Part shown: piece by piece, positions 21,551-33,232 of the stretch
How positions within the stretch are numbered: the stretch's first letter is position 1
How the letters are laid out: each line of letters begins with the position of its first letter
Source: Xylona heveae TC161
Lineage: Eukaryota > Ascomycota > Xylonomycetes > Xylonales > Xylonaceae
Direction: 5' to 3'
Length of the DNA stretch: 64,000 nt
NCBI RefSeq assembly: GCF_001619985.1
Contig: NW_017264203.1
Location: 62,001-126,000, forward strand
Notes under the pieces: model-generated
What the model saw: only the letters and a program-made list of their open reading frames with translations
Databases searched by the model: none
Told to the model about the DNA's origin: nothing
Made by a program: the position numbers and the translations under genes

Positions 21551-23522
21551 ACAAGCAAAAAAGTGTGGTTCCAAGGGCCACGTTGTCAAGCACGACGATG
21601 CTTCGAATAATGCGTGCACGTGGTTTGGTCTGTATCTGAATGGCCCAGTTGAGAAGCTGGGCGACACGTTTTCTTTTTTCTTTTCCCATCTTTTTACTAC
21701 TGTTTCTACACTTTTCCTCCTCCTCCTCCTCCTCCTCCTCCTCCTCTTCTTCTTCTAAAGTGCTTTTGGTTTATTACGGGTTACGATTGGGATTGCCGTT
21801 GTTTTGGATATCAGTCTATGATTTTTGTATGATAATGATTTTGCGTCGACGACCAAGGCGTATCGGCTATATGATGATGATATCAGAATCAATCCAGCTT
21901 AATTTCTTACATCTATCATCAAAAAATTATCTACGATTAATTACGAACACATGAAGATACAGTATAGTGAGGGAGAAGCGCCCATTTCGTGCCGTTGCAG
22001 TGTCTTCTCTTCGCAGCATGACGTTTAACTGAGCAAAAGAGCTCAATTGGCGATAGCGCGGTCTGGGCAGCCAAGCTTTCTGTCTTTGTCAATCATCCTT
22101 CCGCTTTAGGAAATGGCGACTACTAAGACGGACAGAACAAATTATTGTCACTGACAACTGGCTGCTTCCGGGTCTCGCAAAGTACACTGGCACAAGTACT
22201 CCACGTGTATTCCCCTCTTTCACCCAAAGCGTAACCATTGGTTCTCACCGACAAACTGAGGTACAAAGCAGGAACTTTGACGTACTGCCAGTCTGCTGTC
22301 AGACGGAGTAGCACGAGGCCTTTGGAAATTGGACGACGCGTCAGTGCAAGTAGCAGGAAGGAACGAAGAGAGCGAAGCAATGACGTATGAAGTCACTCGT
22401 CGCTTGTTGGTCTTTACTCCACATCTCCACCATATACGATCGCTCCTTCCGGATTGATGTCCCCTCCACTTTCTTCCTTGTTTCAACCAGATGTGGCTGA
22501 TGCCCTCGGTCTCATTCGGGCAATTTCCCAGCCACACCATGTCCGCGTTACCCTTAATTCGTGCCTTGTTTAAGCACAAAGGGCAAAACGTCTTTTAATT
22601 AGTTTCAAATTGTCATCGACGATCATTACCAGGAGGAGAAGCAGAGGTACCAGTACTTGTGGCTGGGGAGATTGGGATGCTTCCAGGCAAGCTGTGCCGG
22701 GGATCCGCGGGCTGCTCTGGGTGGCGCACACACTTCCCACGACCTCAGCTGCACCATGATGTCGTTTTCCCGCTTCATCATTGTGTCCTAACCGTGTAAG
22801 CATCCAATAATCTCCCACACAACTCTGAGAAGAGGAGTGTATCCCCCGGGACTTGCCACCTCAATTTCGCAATCCGGTTTGAGCGTCGTGCCTTGAAAGG
22901 AAAAAGAAAGGGAAAAGGCGGGTACGCAAACACCCGGTATCCTATCCTGTTATGGCTGGTAGGAAACGTGGAGAGAGAGAGAGAGGGAGCCCCACCTCTC
23001 CCGGGGGATGTGTGTGTAGTTTTGGCGCATCTACCTGCTTGCAAGAGGTTGTACCTGTAATGAATGCCCTGTAGCCCCGGGAGGTTGCTTGTGCCTTGTC
23101 ACCCACCGTCATGGTCTTCCTCTCTCTAGTATACCTCTGTGCTTTGCTCTGACTTGCATCATCCTTCTTTATCACAAGATTTCAAGGATCCGGTCTGTCC
23201 TCTAGCACTGGCATCCTGAGCCTCGAATAACATAGCCTCGACTCGACCAAAGTTTCTCCCGGGCTTTTATCAGTAGATTCGTCCTTTAGTCTGCTCGCTC
23301 CAGACCTCTTCGTCATCATCCTCGTCCTCCTCCACTCCATAGACCGCTACTACAAGCTCCCTGATCCACATTCTCCCATCTTTTTTCTCTCGCAGTTGCC
23401 TTGAGAGAAAGAGTCTACTTCTCTTCGCCCTTCCAATTCTTCAACCTCCTCAGACATAGTCTGATCTGTTCTTCATAAACCCAGTCGACAAGACCTCAGA
23501 AACATACTATAACAAAAAAAAA
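21551..23522. other. Intergenic region between the two LELNLDVE paralogues
   Basis: It starts with a TCC/TCT repeat at 21717-21757 in the 3' flank of paralogue 1. It ends with a strongly pyrimidine-rich leader (about 23270-23470) before paralogue 2. Overlapping open frames on the minus strand (22123-23175) show no motif. No gene is supported. Confidence 0.5.
21717..21757. repeat. TCC/TCT trinucleotide repeat
   Basis: About ten TCC units are followed by TCT units, just downstream of paralogue 1 and probably within its 3' untranslated region. Confidence 0.85.
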
Positions 23523-24152
23523 ATGTCCGACACGGAATCCGATACGGGCTACGTCTCGCGCAGTTCGTCGCGCCGCGCCAGAAGAAGACGCACCAAGGCC
23601 TCCGCAGGTGGTCAAAACGCCATGCCCGCCGTGCAAGAGGACCCGCAGCAACAAGCCCAGATGCAGGCGCAGGTGCAGGAACAGCAGCGACAGCAAGCAC
23701 TGCAGACGATGCAGCCGTTTGACTGGATCGGACCGGACTCGACCAGCATGAACGGGCCCGTCACCAAGGCGCGCGCAGAACGCGGCGAGATTCCTCCGCG
23801 CCAGGGAAACCCGAACCAGGCTCTGGCCACGGGCGTGGGCGAGACCAAAGGTAGCAGTCTGGATGACCAAGACGGGCTCAAGTTGAAACTGGAGCTGAAT
23901 CTCGACGTCGAATTGGAAATCAAGGCTAGCATACGCGGTGATTTGACTCTGGCTCTCTTGTAAGTTCTGGCCCTTTATTTTTTATTCAATTCTACTTTCT
24001 TCTACTTTATTTTTTATTTTTATTTTTTTCATTGTTTTTTTTTTAATCCCCTTCTACTCGTCCATTCATCTTCTCTCTCATTCTCTTCCTCTCGTACCTC
24101 AATGCTACTACGTCCCTTCCTTTGCACTGTCCGTCACAGGGCTCTGATTTAA
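23523..24152 (+). CDS. Small protein with conserved LELNLDVE C-terminal block (paralogue 2)
   Basis: Exon 1 is 23523-23959. The donor GTAAGT again overlaps the in-frame TAA, and a candidate last exon 24140-24152 (after CGTCACAG) would add Ala-Leu-Ile, giving 149 aa. The N-terminus has a Ser/Arg segment (MSDTESDTGYVSRSSSRRAR) resembling the internal SDTESIARSDVSA of paralogue 1. A Gln-rich middle follows (QMQAQVQEQQRQQ), and the end is LKLKLELNLDVELEIKA then SIRGDLTLALL. The shared ending, shared SDTES motif, same strand and head-to-tail placement indicate duplication. The intron (180 bp) is longer than in paralogue 1 and its acceptor is less certain. Function is unknown. Confidence 0.78.
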
Positions 24153-24980
24153 CCGTGGGCGCCTTTCTTAGAACCTAAGAGTTCCCCGGGTACATATAAT
24201 AAAGGCGTCACGGGTGAGCACCTCGCATCAAACCATTCTCCCTCTCACTTATTTCCCACTTCCATGTTACCCATTGAGCGAGACCTGCATGCCCCCATCA
24301 TCCCTCATCCCTCTATCCCTCATCATTCAAGCAGCAACCAAAACAACCATGGATACGGTCAGGAACAGTGCTAATAGAACAAAGGGCGTAGGTCTTGAGA
24401 GCTGTGAACCGCCACTTCCACGCCGTCTATTGATAATAAATTGCTTCTGTTCTTTGTTATTTCTAAATCCGACTTTTCTGGTACGAGAGGCACTTTTAAG
24501 CTGCCTTTAGTTGCCTCTGGGTTTTATACAGTTTTCTTTTATTTTTCCTCGAGAAGGACGCGGGATATTGGTTCTTTTTTTTCTTGCTCTTGATGATATG
24601 ATCTGATCTGATCTGATATGGACACGGGATTTATGCTGAATGATCTATATAACGTTTTTTGTCTTTGTCCCCCCTTTTGCCCCATATTCTCTTCTTGTTT
24701 TTTGTGTATGTGGTTGATATGGATGGAATCGCGAGGAAACAGGCGTTTTACTATCTTTTTTTTTTTTTTTGGTTTAAATATAATTGTACCACGAATCACA
24801 ATGATATAGTAGTGCTATCCTCTACTCCACTATGGGTAGTAATTTACTCTTTTTTGGTAATTTTTTCTTCTTGAATAAGAGCGCATAAGTGACCGGGAAT
24901 AAAGACCAATTCCATCCTAACTTTTAGATACGGGATATCCATAACATCCAAGAAAACAAAACTCCCTAAGCTCGGATTTT
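24153..24980. other. Convergent intergenic region
   Basis: It lies between paralogue 2 (+) and the ABC transporter (-). It contains poly-T runs and a repeated GATCT near 24598-24616. Open frames here are short and motif-free. Confidence 0.5.
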
Positions 24981-27531
24981 TTAAGATTTGCGGAGCATCA
25001 ATGCGATCCAGCCAAAAAGACGATAGACTGCAATAATACCGACGAGAATGCCGACCCATTTACCCGTACGATGCTCGGCGTAACCGTACGCGTCAAGCAC
25101 GCCTTTGCCGCTGATTTTACATTGCGCGGCCAAGTCGGTTTGGTACATGCACTGACAGGCTGAAGGCGAGCCGGGACTGGAAGCGCAAGTAAATGTTCGA
25201 TGAGAGAATTCATTGACCATCATGCCTTGGAATACGTAGGCCTGTGAGGGAGTAAAGATAATGTTAGCGTTAGTACGGGGAGATATATCTGGCCAGAGTG
25301 AACATATTTTGCGCAGCAGGAATAGCAGTAAACAAGGGGACTGTTATTCTCATGTGCGGGATGTGATATGAGAAATACACTTATCCAAAAGAAATACGAG
25401 ATATGAAGCAAAAAATCACGAGAGAACGTACCTGATAGTCGATGTAATGAAAGACATAACGCCAAAAGACGTTTAAAATGGTAGGAGAGACGAGGAAACC
25501 TCCGACGCTCATCCAGAGCCCGTTGGCAAATGCTGTAAGGGCAAGAGAGACGACAAAGTTGGGAAAGATGGACGATATTAACACAACGAGGGACTCCGCG
25601 GCTACGAGGTCAAGGAAAAGCCACATGACCCAGACGAAGAAGGCATCGGCATTCGGACGGAAATTGGACAGCCAGTATGCGATAATGGAGAAGAGAATGG
25701 ATATCAGAACTTTCAAGAAAGTCTTGTTAGTTATGGCGATTACAATTAAAGTGGTCACTTGAAGGAAACGTACACAGATAGGGTAAGCCGATGAGAAAAT
25801 TGGATACTATAAAGGACGTGGCGCCGTACAGCCCATTGGCACGCTCTTTGATAAAGGTTGCCCGGTCTTCGAGATATGCGGGGACATATGCTACCGCCAT
25901 AAAGGACATGAATGCCGAGCCGAAGAACTGTTAGGGAGAAACATGTGAGCGCGGAGACTTAACGATGCAAAAAGAAAGAAAAAAGAAAAAAGTGAGGATG
26001 GACGAAAACTTACAATTGCATTAATAAAGGGCTGGATATATTCCTGAGATGTGTGTAGACGAAGCCACACTGTTCCCATCATAATTGCAAGCCCTACCAC
26101 ACCTTTGTGTTAAGAGGTCATGAAATGAAAGTAAGAGAAGTAGAACGTGACCGTACCAAGATACATGATGATTCGAATACCATACGCAACGACGTCGCGA
26201 TAGCTCTTGATGAAAGACCGGTGCAAGAGAGTGATCACAACGGAGAAAAAGGTTGCTTTTGGCAATTCCTCATCCGACAGTAGCTTGCCATGAAAGGCTT
26301 CTTCAACGAGGACCATCTCATGGTTCAAAGATTCGGCGTGATTTTTGGACCACGTTTCTTGAATGAACTTGAGACGTCTTAACGCACCGGTCCTATTTTT
26401 GGCAAAATCTACATTGGTCATTTCCAAGATAAACTCAGCAGGATTGGTTTCTTCCGGTAGAGGACAATCAACGCTATCAAGAAAAGACTTTAGATGACTT
26501 GGTGGCCCGAAATAGCAGGTCTGTCCTGCTGAGAGTATAAGCAACCTGTCAAAGAGCCGGAAAGTGGCTGATGACGGTTGATGAATGCTGGCAATGACCA
26601 GAATCTGATCTCCATGTCAGCACATATTTCATCTTCTCATTTTGTCCCGATTTTTGCCAGAAAACGAACGGCCAAGAGACGATTGTTGGAACATACATTA
26701 CTCTTCCTTGCGACGCTTTGAATAAAAGACATGACCTCAAAGCTCGCTGTCGAGTCCAGTCCGCTTGTAGGTTCATCGAGGAAGAGAATTTTCGGAGCTG
26801 TGATTAGCTGACTGGCAACGCTGACACGGCGTTTCTGACCTCCACTGATGCCCTTGCGAATAGGAGTGCCAATCAAGGTGTTTGCTTGGTCTCGAATGCC
26901 GAATGAACTGAGCAATAGTTCGATTCGTCGTTTCCGTTGCTGCTTTGTGATGGTCCTGGATAAAAGTAGAATGAGCCTTGAATGATCACATTTGACTAGA
27001 TGGCAAGTATTATAAAAAAAAAGGGCCTGAATGCCTACTTGGACAGGGACAAACGCGCAGCAAAATACAACGTCTCTTCGATGGTCAAAGAGCCAATAAG
27101 TGCATCTTCTTGCTCAACGTATGAGCTTAAACTCCAGAGCTGGGACGTGGGCACTTGCTGGCCGTTGACGAGAACATTTCCAGAGCACTCATAAGTTGAT
27201 GGGTTTATCCTATGGGATAAAAAATTTAGAAGCGTAGTCTTCCCACTTCCAGATGCTCCCATAATTGCGAGAAGCTCCCCTGTTTCACATTGTTTAGATA
27301 TCTCGACGGCACGCTGATTGCAACACGGACAAGAGGTTCGAACGCACCCTGCTTGACGTATCCGCTGACATTTTGAAGTATGTGTCGAGCAGATCCCGAC
27401 TTTCTACCTTTCACAGTGGCTGTAATATCTTTCCAAGTGAGACTGTGGATAGCATTGTTAGATAAATGGGCATCCTCATCGCTATTTGACTCGAGATCAA
27501 GGTGCTCATGTGGTCCTTTGGACGCCATCAT
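24981..27531 (-). CDS. ABCG (White/WBC) half-transporter
   Basis: Eight exons: 27531-27348, 27279-27039, 26955-26697, 26604-26157, 26102-26014, 25927-25774, 25709-25432 and 25241-24981 (637 aa). Introns are 54-190 bp with GT-AG ends, and all phases fit. The order is nucleotide-binding domain then membrane domain, as in ABCG half-transporters. Walker A is GASGSGKTT (residues 69-77), the signature is [10 protein letters not shown] (178-187), Walker B is [13 protein letters not shown] (198-210) and the H-loop is ASIHQPS. The C-terminal half has about six hydrophobic segments, among them [28 protein letters not shown] and IANWLSN-like [10 protein letters not shown], plus a Cys-containing loop before the last helix. 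Half-transporters dimerise to export lipids or xenobiotics. The gene is divergent from a Zn2Cys6 regulator 502 bp away. The start ATG at 27531 or the adjacent one at 27528 is chosen because no ATG lies further upstream in frame. Confidence 0.9.
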
Positions 27532-28033
27532 GCAAAGTGATATGAAGAAGATGGTCTCATTTTCCAAGCAAGACGGATGGATTGTCAATTGCTATATATA
27601 TATATGCTTACGTGAAAAAAAAAAAATAGAATACTCATGCTTTCAATGAAGAAAAAGTGTCTAAATCGCCTTGTGCGTATACGGATCATGGAGTATATGA
27701 TCCGTGCCTCTGGGGTTGAAGCTTGGACGTTGGTGGAACGAGGAAAGGGCTCCGTAGTAATTCCGGCGCCTTCCGGTCCCGGGCTGAAAGGTCGGCGACG
27801 TTGAACCCGTTTAGGAAATGGTCCGTGTCTCTTGATCTCCCCTGAATCTTCAACTTCGCCGTTATCATTGGCCAAGATCATCATATTTCACGTGAGCTTC
27901 TGGTTTCCCACCAAAGAGACACCAATGTTAGATCGACCTCCTATGTGCCAGTTCTCTTCATTACTATCTTCAGCTCGGCGAAGTTCTTCGGAACTGAATC
28001 TATCAGAAACGACCATTCCCTGCAATACATGGA
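27532..28033. promoter_or_regulatory. Divergent promoter between ABCG transporter and Zn2Cys6 regulator
   Basis: This 502-bp region is shared by two outward-facing genes. It contains a short TATATATATATA stretch at about 27594-27605 close to the transporter start. Zn2Cys6 proteins commonly bind CGG triplets. Several CGG/CCG triplets occur at 27755-27805, but no single inverted site stands out by eye. Confidence 0.5.
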
Positions 28034-30699
28034 ATGTCCCAAAACAATGACCGGGCTTCGTCCGAAGCAAAGAGTAAGCCTGCATTTGCAACAACCTGCG
28101 TCGAATGCAGAGCTCGGCATGTGAAATGTGATGGCCTCTTGCCGTCTTGTAGACGTTGCAAGGGTGCTGGTCGAACTTGTCACTATATAAAATCTCGACG
28201 AGGCAAGAGAGATACCGAGCGCCTCATCAGTCCACCGCATGAACGAAAGCTAGATCTTTCGGCAGACTTTGCCCCTCAGACCAAGTTTCCTCGGGGACCT
28301 TTGATGGACGACAATGTTGGCAATTTTCAATGTATGTGCTCTAAACCCTCAATTGAATGGCTCGGGGCCTCGCCGCTTCGTTTCAGTCACATTCAGGGCT
28401 TGTTTCACTGCCTTTTGAAGTACCCCTGCCCTGCCTTTCCCACCCCGCCCCACCCCACTCCCTTCCTTTTTTTCTTCTATCTTTTTGATTTTCTTATCTT
28501 ATAAATCGTATGATCATGAAAGAGTATGATCAGAAGCTTGTTGCATGCTCATTTTTCTGTATTGCTTTCAAAATGTCTTGAATGATTAGCCTATCAATGC
28601 GTATTTGTTTGAACCTGCTCTTTCACAATATGTGATACATTGCTGCCTCAAAGTTCTTCGGGCATGATCAGCTACAATGGACTCAGTCTTACGTGCCCAG
28701 GTCTCCTGCCCCAACCAGAGAGTTCTTCTCTCGAGAAACCCTACGAGATACTTCCTAACCAGGGCCTGCTTTTAGGCTCGCCCTGGTCAGTCGCCGATCC
28801 AGTTCCTTTCCAATCCGTTGTCCAGTCTCGAGATAACCCCGCAAGCAGTTGTTCTACTCCGAGCTTTCTTCCTGAAGACTCAGCCTCTAATGCATCCCTG
28901 TCGTGCAATGGAGAAGCGGTTCATTTTGACCCACTTGTTGGCAGCTTCTACTCGCACTTCCATCGGGCTCATCCTATTGTAATCCCGATGGGACACTGGC
29001 GGAAGCATGTACAAGGTTTTGAGGCGCAAGCTCTCATGACCGTAATTCATTTCATTGGCTCAATGTACGCCGAAGACATATCTACGACCATCTATCGTGA
29101 TGCCGTATATCGTACCTTGAGCATCCAGCCCCTGCAATTGTCCAAGACAGGCTTTGCAGTACAGGTGAACCTTTTATTTGCCATAGGCCTTCATGCGCAC
29201 AATGAGCCCGAGAAAGCAATAGAATACCTAAACAGAGCGATTGATATCGCTCTCGAACTGGGCATGCACCGGTCTTCCTTCTGCTACACTTATGGAGAGA
29301 ATTGTTCTCTTCTGGAAGAAAGCTGGCGACGAACTTGGTGGGAACTCTATGTGGTTGAGGGAATGTTTGCCGCAGTCCACCAGAGCGATAGTTTTCGGCT
29401 TTTTAAGATACCAACCGACGTCCCTATTCCCTGCGAAGAGGCGGAATATTCGATCTGCGGCGTAAGCAACAATGCTCCCGGAAGTTTTTGCTTACTTGAT
29501 CTAGACACTGACATTGGTAATCTTTAGCCTATCCCACGCCCTCGAACCTTTGAAGAATTTGACGACCGTGCTTTTGAAGATGAGAGTATTACATATTCTT
29601 CATTTGCGTACCGCATTGATGCTGTCCGTATACTTGGAAAATTACTCGCCCTTGGTGCCGCTTCTCTCGATCAACGAGACGCTACCAAAATCCAAGCCGC
29701 GGATGCCAGACTAACGAATTGGACGCTTCATCTGCCACCAGCCAAACGCCAACCGGTGGACCGAATGGGCAGGGTGGATGAGATCATGTTCCAAGGCCAC
29801 ATGATTATCAATGCGTGAGCAGACCCCATTTCCTACATATTTTTTCGCATTTTTATCTTATTCGTCTATTTGTCTAATCCTCTTCTCTACCTTGCGCAAT
29901 TCTCGCTTGCTTTCTTCAAGCTCAAACGTTGACTAAATCGACCAGTGCCACGATTTTCCTTCATCGTCCTCTGTCCAATCTCATCTTCAGCCATGCCGGG
30001 CTCAAAACTACATGCACACCAAATATTGCCGCCGCTATCCCGTCAACGACCGCGGCCACAGCTTTCAGTCCGCAAATACATTCCCTGAAAGCCATCAACG
30101 CAGCCACCACCATTTCTAGCATGTTTGCTCTCCCTGGAACAATTCTGACACTGCATAGCCCCTTTTGCACATGTGTTGTGGCATTGGCGGCAGTGGTCGA
30201 CCTATCAGCATATTACAGTAAAGTTGATCCTGCACAAATCCCTGCGCCTTCTTCGCTGGCCATTGGCAGCGGTGAGAGAGATTCCAGATGGTTGTCATCT
30301 GGCTCAAATTCCCTAGACGCTTCATCGCTGGAAAAGGAGCGAATTCAGCTTGATATCGGTGTGCTCAAGGCGGTCAAAAACGTATGGCCGATAGCGAGAG
30401 CCGTATTTGAACCTGTAAAGGCAATAGCCAGGGACCTGGTAGGGTTGATGCAGCGAGAACAGGAAAGAAGAAAGCGGGGCAGAAGCCATTTGGAGGAATT
30501 CGCTCACGATGTTCCCATCCAAGATTTCTTGCCTCAATTGAACTATCATACTCCTGCGCAAGAGTATGACTGGATGCAGTCTTTTGTGGTTCCTGCTATG
30601 GACGACCACTGGACTTCAGGGTCGCAAGCAGGCTCTGCTGACACCACGGATGATAGACATTCAAAAAGATCCAAGCCCGGAGATGAAATTTACAGCTAG
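28034..30699 (+). CDS. Zn(II)2Cys6 transcription factor with fungal-specific TF domain
   Basis: Residues 22-49 form the binuclear zinc cluster: Cys22, Cys25, Cys32, Cys39, Cys42 and Cys49 (CVECRARHVKCDG, CRRCKGAGRTC). The middle homology region includes DPLVGSFYSHFHRAHP and AIDIALELGMHRSS, and the C-terminal part RIDAVRILGKLLALG, IINA-ATIFLHRPLS. Exons 3 and 4 are firm: introns 29462-29527 (removes an in-frame TAG) and 29815-29945. The first intron is less certain. It begins at GTATGT (28335) and may end at 28700, giving a 700-aa protein, or exon 1 may extend to about 28418 with the next exon from 28654. The protein should act in the nucleus, and its position suggests that it controls the divergent ABC transporter. 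Confidence 0.85.
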
Positions 30700-31516
30700 C
30701 TAATGATGAACGGAGATACTCTAAACGTTTTTCTTCTGGGGGGTTGGGGTAACAACATTGAGTTTAACTGGTCTTATGGAGTCAATGATAGAGGAAACAG
30801 CTTTGAGAATCAATACGAGCAAATACAAATGAATTCAAGAAAGATATAAATTAAACTGGGGATTACATAAAAAATTGACTAAAAATAAGAACTAATTAAA
30901 AATAATTAGTTCTTTATGCCCGATGAAATCTGTAATTCTTATTGACGGCGGCCATCAACTAGTATAAATCAATAGCACTGTTCATAAACTAAGTGGATGT
31001 GACGATGGCGAAAAGCCAAAAGAAGTCTGAATTTCTGGCGGAGGAAAAGGGGTTCAACTCCCGCCGCAGGCTAGAAGGCCAAAAATTAGACATGCATCTG
31101 ACTAAGCAGTAATGGAGGCACATCGACTGCCAGGCAAAATAGTGACACAGGTAAATTGCTGAAAGCAATGGAATTGAAACGCCTCAATACTAAACAGATA
31201 AATGTGAAAATTTCATTTGCATAATCCCCTCCAACAACAGCTGAAAATTTTACAAGACATTTGCTGATGGATGCACATGGTGGATATTTGAACTTTACCT
31301 CCGTACATCATTTCCTCAAATTATTGACGGGCATCGTGTTGATGTGCAATCTCGCTTGACCGGCGTTGTCATCGAGTTGTCCCAGCCTTTGTGACTTCTG
31401 ATCCGTTTTCCAGGATCATTGCAGCACTAAAACAATCTTGCCTCTATTTCAAGCCAACCACATTGACAACCATCCGCTGGCAAGCAAATATACGAGGAAA
31501 GAGCAAAAGAGTAAAA
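30700..31516. other. AT-rich intergenic region with a perfect hairpin
   Basis: It is the 3' flank of the regulator gene and the upstream region of the DUF2470 gene. It contains a perfect inverted repeat at 30887-30914, listed separately. No coding region is supported. Confidence 0.5.
30887..30914. repeat. Perfect 12-bp inverted repeat with 4-nt loop
   Basis: The left arm AAGAACTAATTA (30887-30898) and right arm TAATTAGTTCTT (30903-30914) are exact reverse complements around AAAA. It lies about 190 bp after the stop of the Zn2Cys6 gene. It could be a 3' end signal or a remnant of a small inverted-repeat element. Confidence 0.85.
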
Positions 31517-32191
31517 ATGTCTGCTCCGGGTCCTTCAGAGGCGCAAATCAAACAGCGCATCATCTCTCACATGAACTCTGGCCATCAAGATTCTCTGATC
31601 AAATATCTCAAGTTCTACTCTCATTTGTCATCCTTTGCGGCTCGCAATGCTCGGCTTACAGACATTTCCTTCTCTGGAATGGATATTACATCAAATGGAA
31701 AAATATACGTTGTTGAAATATCTCCTCCGCTCAAGTCATGGGGCGAAGCACGTGAACGCTTGGTTAAAATGGACAAGGACGCAACGATAGGCCTGGGACT
31801 CAGCGACGTCACAGTCAAGGAATATCGTCGACCGAAGGGTTTTCATGCCGTCATTTTTACTGTCTGCTTTGCAACATATGTTGCTTTTTCTCGGCGTTCC
31901 AACTTTATCCCTGGATCACTACTCTACGACCTCTTTCTGCAAGGATTTCCGGCTTTTGGCAAATGGCTTTATACCATTCAGCCTTTGCTTATCGTGACAA
32001 TGGTGGCGATTCATGTTTTTGAAGTCACCTGGTTGGCTAGGACAAGGCTTCGAGTCCATAATGTGCCTGTGACTAGCAAATTATGGTGGATTTGGATGGC
32101 TTCTTGCTTCATTGAAGGGTTTGGATCGTTTCAGAGATTCGATGATATCGTTTATGAGACCAGAAAGGCAAAGGAGTCACAGAAACATTAA
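31517..32191 (+). CDS. DUF2470-domain integral membrane protein
   Basis: Single exon, 224 aa, starting at the ATG in AAAAATGTCT. The N-terminal 95 residues are a DUF2470 domain: IKQRIISHMNSGHQDSLIKY, a Tyr-rich helix, then ARNARLTDISFSGMDI. Family proteins with this domain are often heme-related or FMN-split-barrel associated. After it come three hydrophobic stretches (AVIFTVCFATYVAF, QPLLIVTMVAIHVFEVTWL, WWIWMASCFIEGFGSF) and a short polar tail, an arrangement common in ascomycetes. Cellular location and role are unknown. The frame is open upstream of the chosen ATG, but no other ATG occurs there. Confidence 0.8.
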   Translation: MSAPGPSEAQIKQRIISHMNSGHQDSLIKYLKFYSHLSSFAARNARLTDISFSGMDITSNGKIYVVEISPPLKSWGEARERLVKMDKDATIGLGLSDVTVKEYRRPKGFHAVIFTVCFATYVAFSRRSNFIPGSLLYDLFLQGFPAFGKWLYTIQPLLIVTMVAIHVFEVTWLARTRLRVHNVPVTSKLWWIWMASCFIEGFGSFQRFDDIVYETRKAKESQKH

Positions 32192-33232
32192 CGAGAATTT
32201 GGGGCTGACAGCGGGGGCTAATAAACCGATCATTTGCTAGACCATGGGCGAACATATTGTTTTCCTCTCGAATCTTTGACACGCTGGAGCGAGAATAGAA
32301 TGATATCACTTTAGATCAGCGAGAGACGTTGATAGTCTTCAAGAGCAGGCTGATAGACACATGCATTGCAATACAAAATTGTCTGTTATGGAAAATCGAA
32401 TATGGTTTGTATCCGTGTACGAAAGTTCTAATGATGACAATGAGGAGAAATGGAACTGATAGGGGAGGAACCAATGGCTGCAACAAGGTAGGATCCACGG
32501 CAGAAGGCGTCTTTGGTGGTGAGAATCGCACGATGCAAGCATACTTCCTAATAGAGAAAGGCCATCAAATAGGAAAGCCCTCCTGAAGCCGAAATCCTTT
32601 GGACGGCGTTGAAAGACAATTGGGTTTAGACGCCTCGGTAAAATAGGCGAGAAGGATATGAACCAATCAATTTGGGATTAAGATGTTCAGCGCTGAGTTG
32701 AAGGGGTAGGGCTAAAACCTTGTAGCGACAAGCGAGTCTCCCACTGGAAATTTGGCTACGCATTTCGAGATTGGAAGACAGCCGACCGACGACGACGACC
32801 TCGACACCCCACGGACAATTCGCTCGGTGAAGAAACTACATCAGTTAGGTTAGTGAAGCATTTCGTGCTGCTGCTATCTCAAATGTTTCGGGTTGCAAAA
32901 TTGGATGCTCTCTCGACGTACGGACCGACTACGACCGGCAGACACGATCACGGCTAGATGGACAGAGGTTGAGATGCGGCACATGTATGGGGATATGCGA
33001 TAAAAAGTCAGAAACACGACAGCGGAGGATAGTCGATCATAATTCTACAGCCAGATCATCGCTGCTTTGCGTGGTTACTTGCAATTCCGACTTTCGAACG
33101 ACGACGTCGAGAGCTCTAATCAGCGATTCGTGACATTGGACGGGATCTTTCGCGACAGCACCTCATTCATCCCTATCAGGAATGTCCTGGCTGACAGAAG
33201 ATTTTGAACAGTAATCTTCATCAGACGCAAAG
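32192..33232. other. Intergenic region, promoter of the ribosomal protein eS8 gene
   Basis: It contains the 3' flank of the DUF2470 gene and the upstream region of a ribosomal protein gene. A 5'-leader intron is possible but no convincing donor/acceptor pair was fixed. Nothing coding is supported. Confidence 0.5.

Noticed and set aside
22123-23175. Series of overlapping minus-strand frames between the paralogues
   Set aside because: They are short, mutually overlapping and compositionally ordinary intergenic sequence.
18081-31000. Secondary-metabolite gene cluster (PhyH dioxygenase, transporter, regulator)
   Set aside because: No core synthase, P450 or other tailoring enzyme lies between them. 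The genes are separated by the unrelated paralogue pair, so a cluster is not supported.
31048-31066. tRNA-like B box (GGTTCAACTCC)
   Set aside because: No matching A box or acceptor stem was found upstream and downstream, and the T-arm does not pair over five bases.
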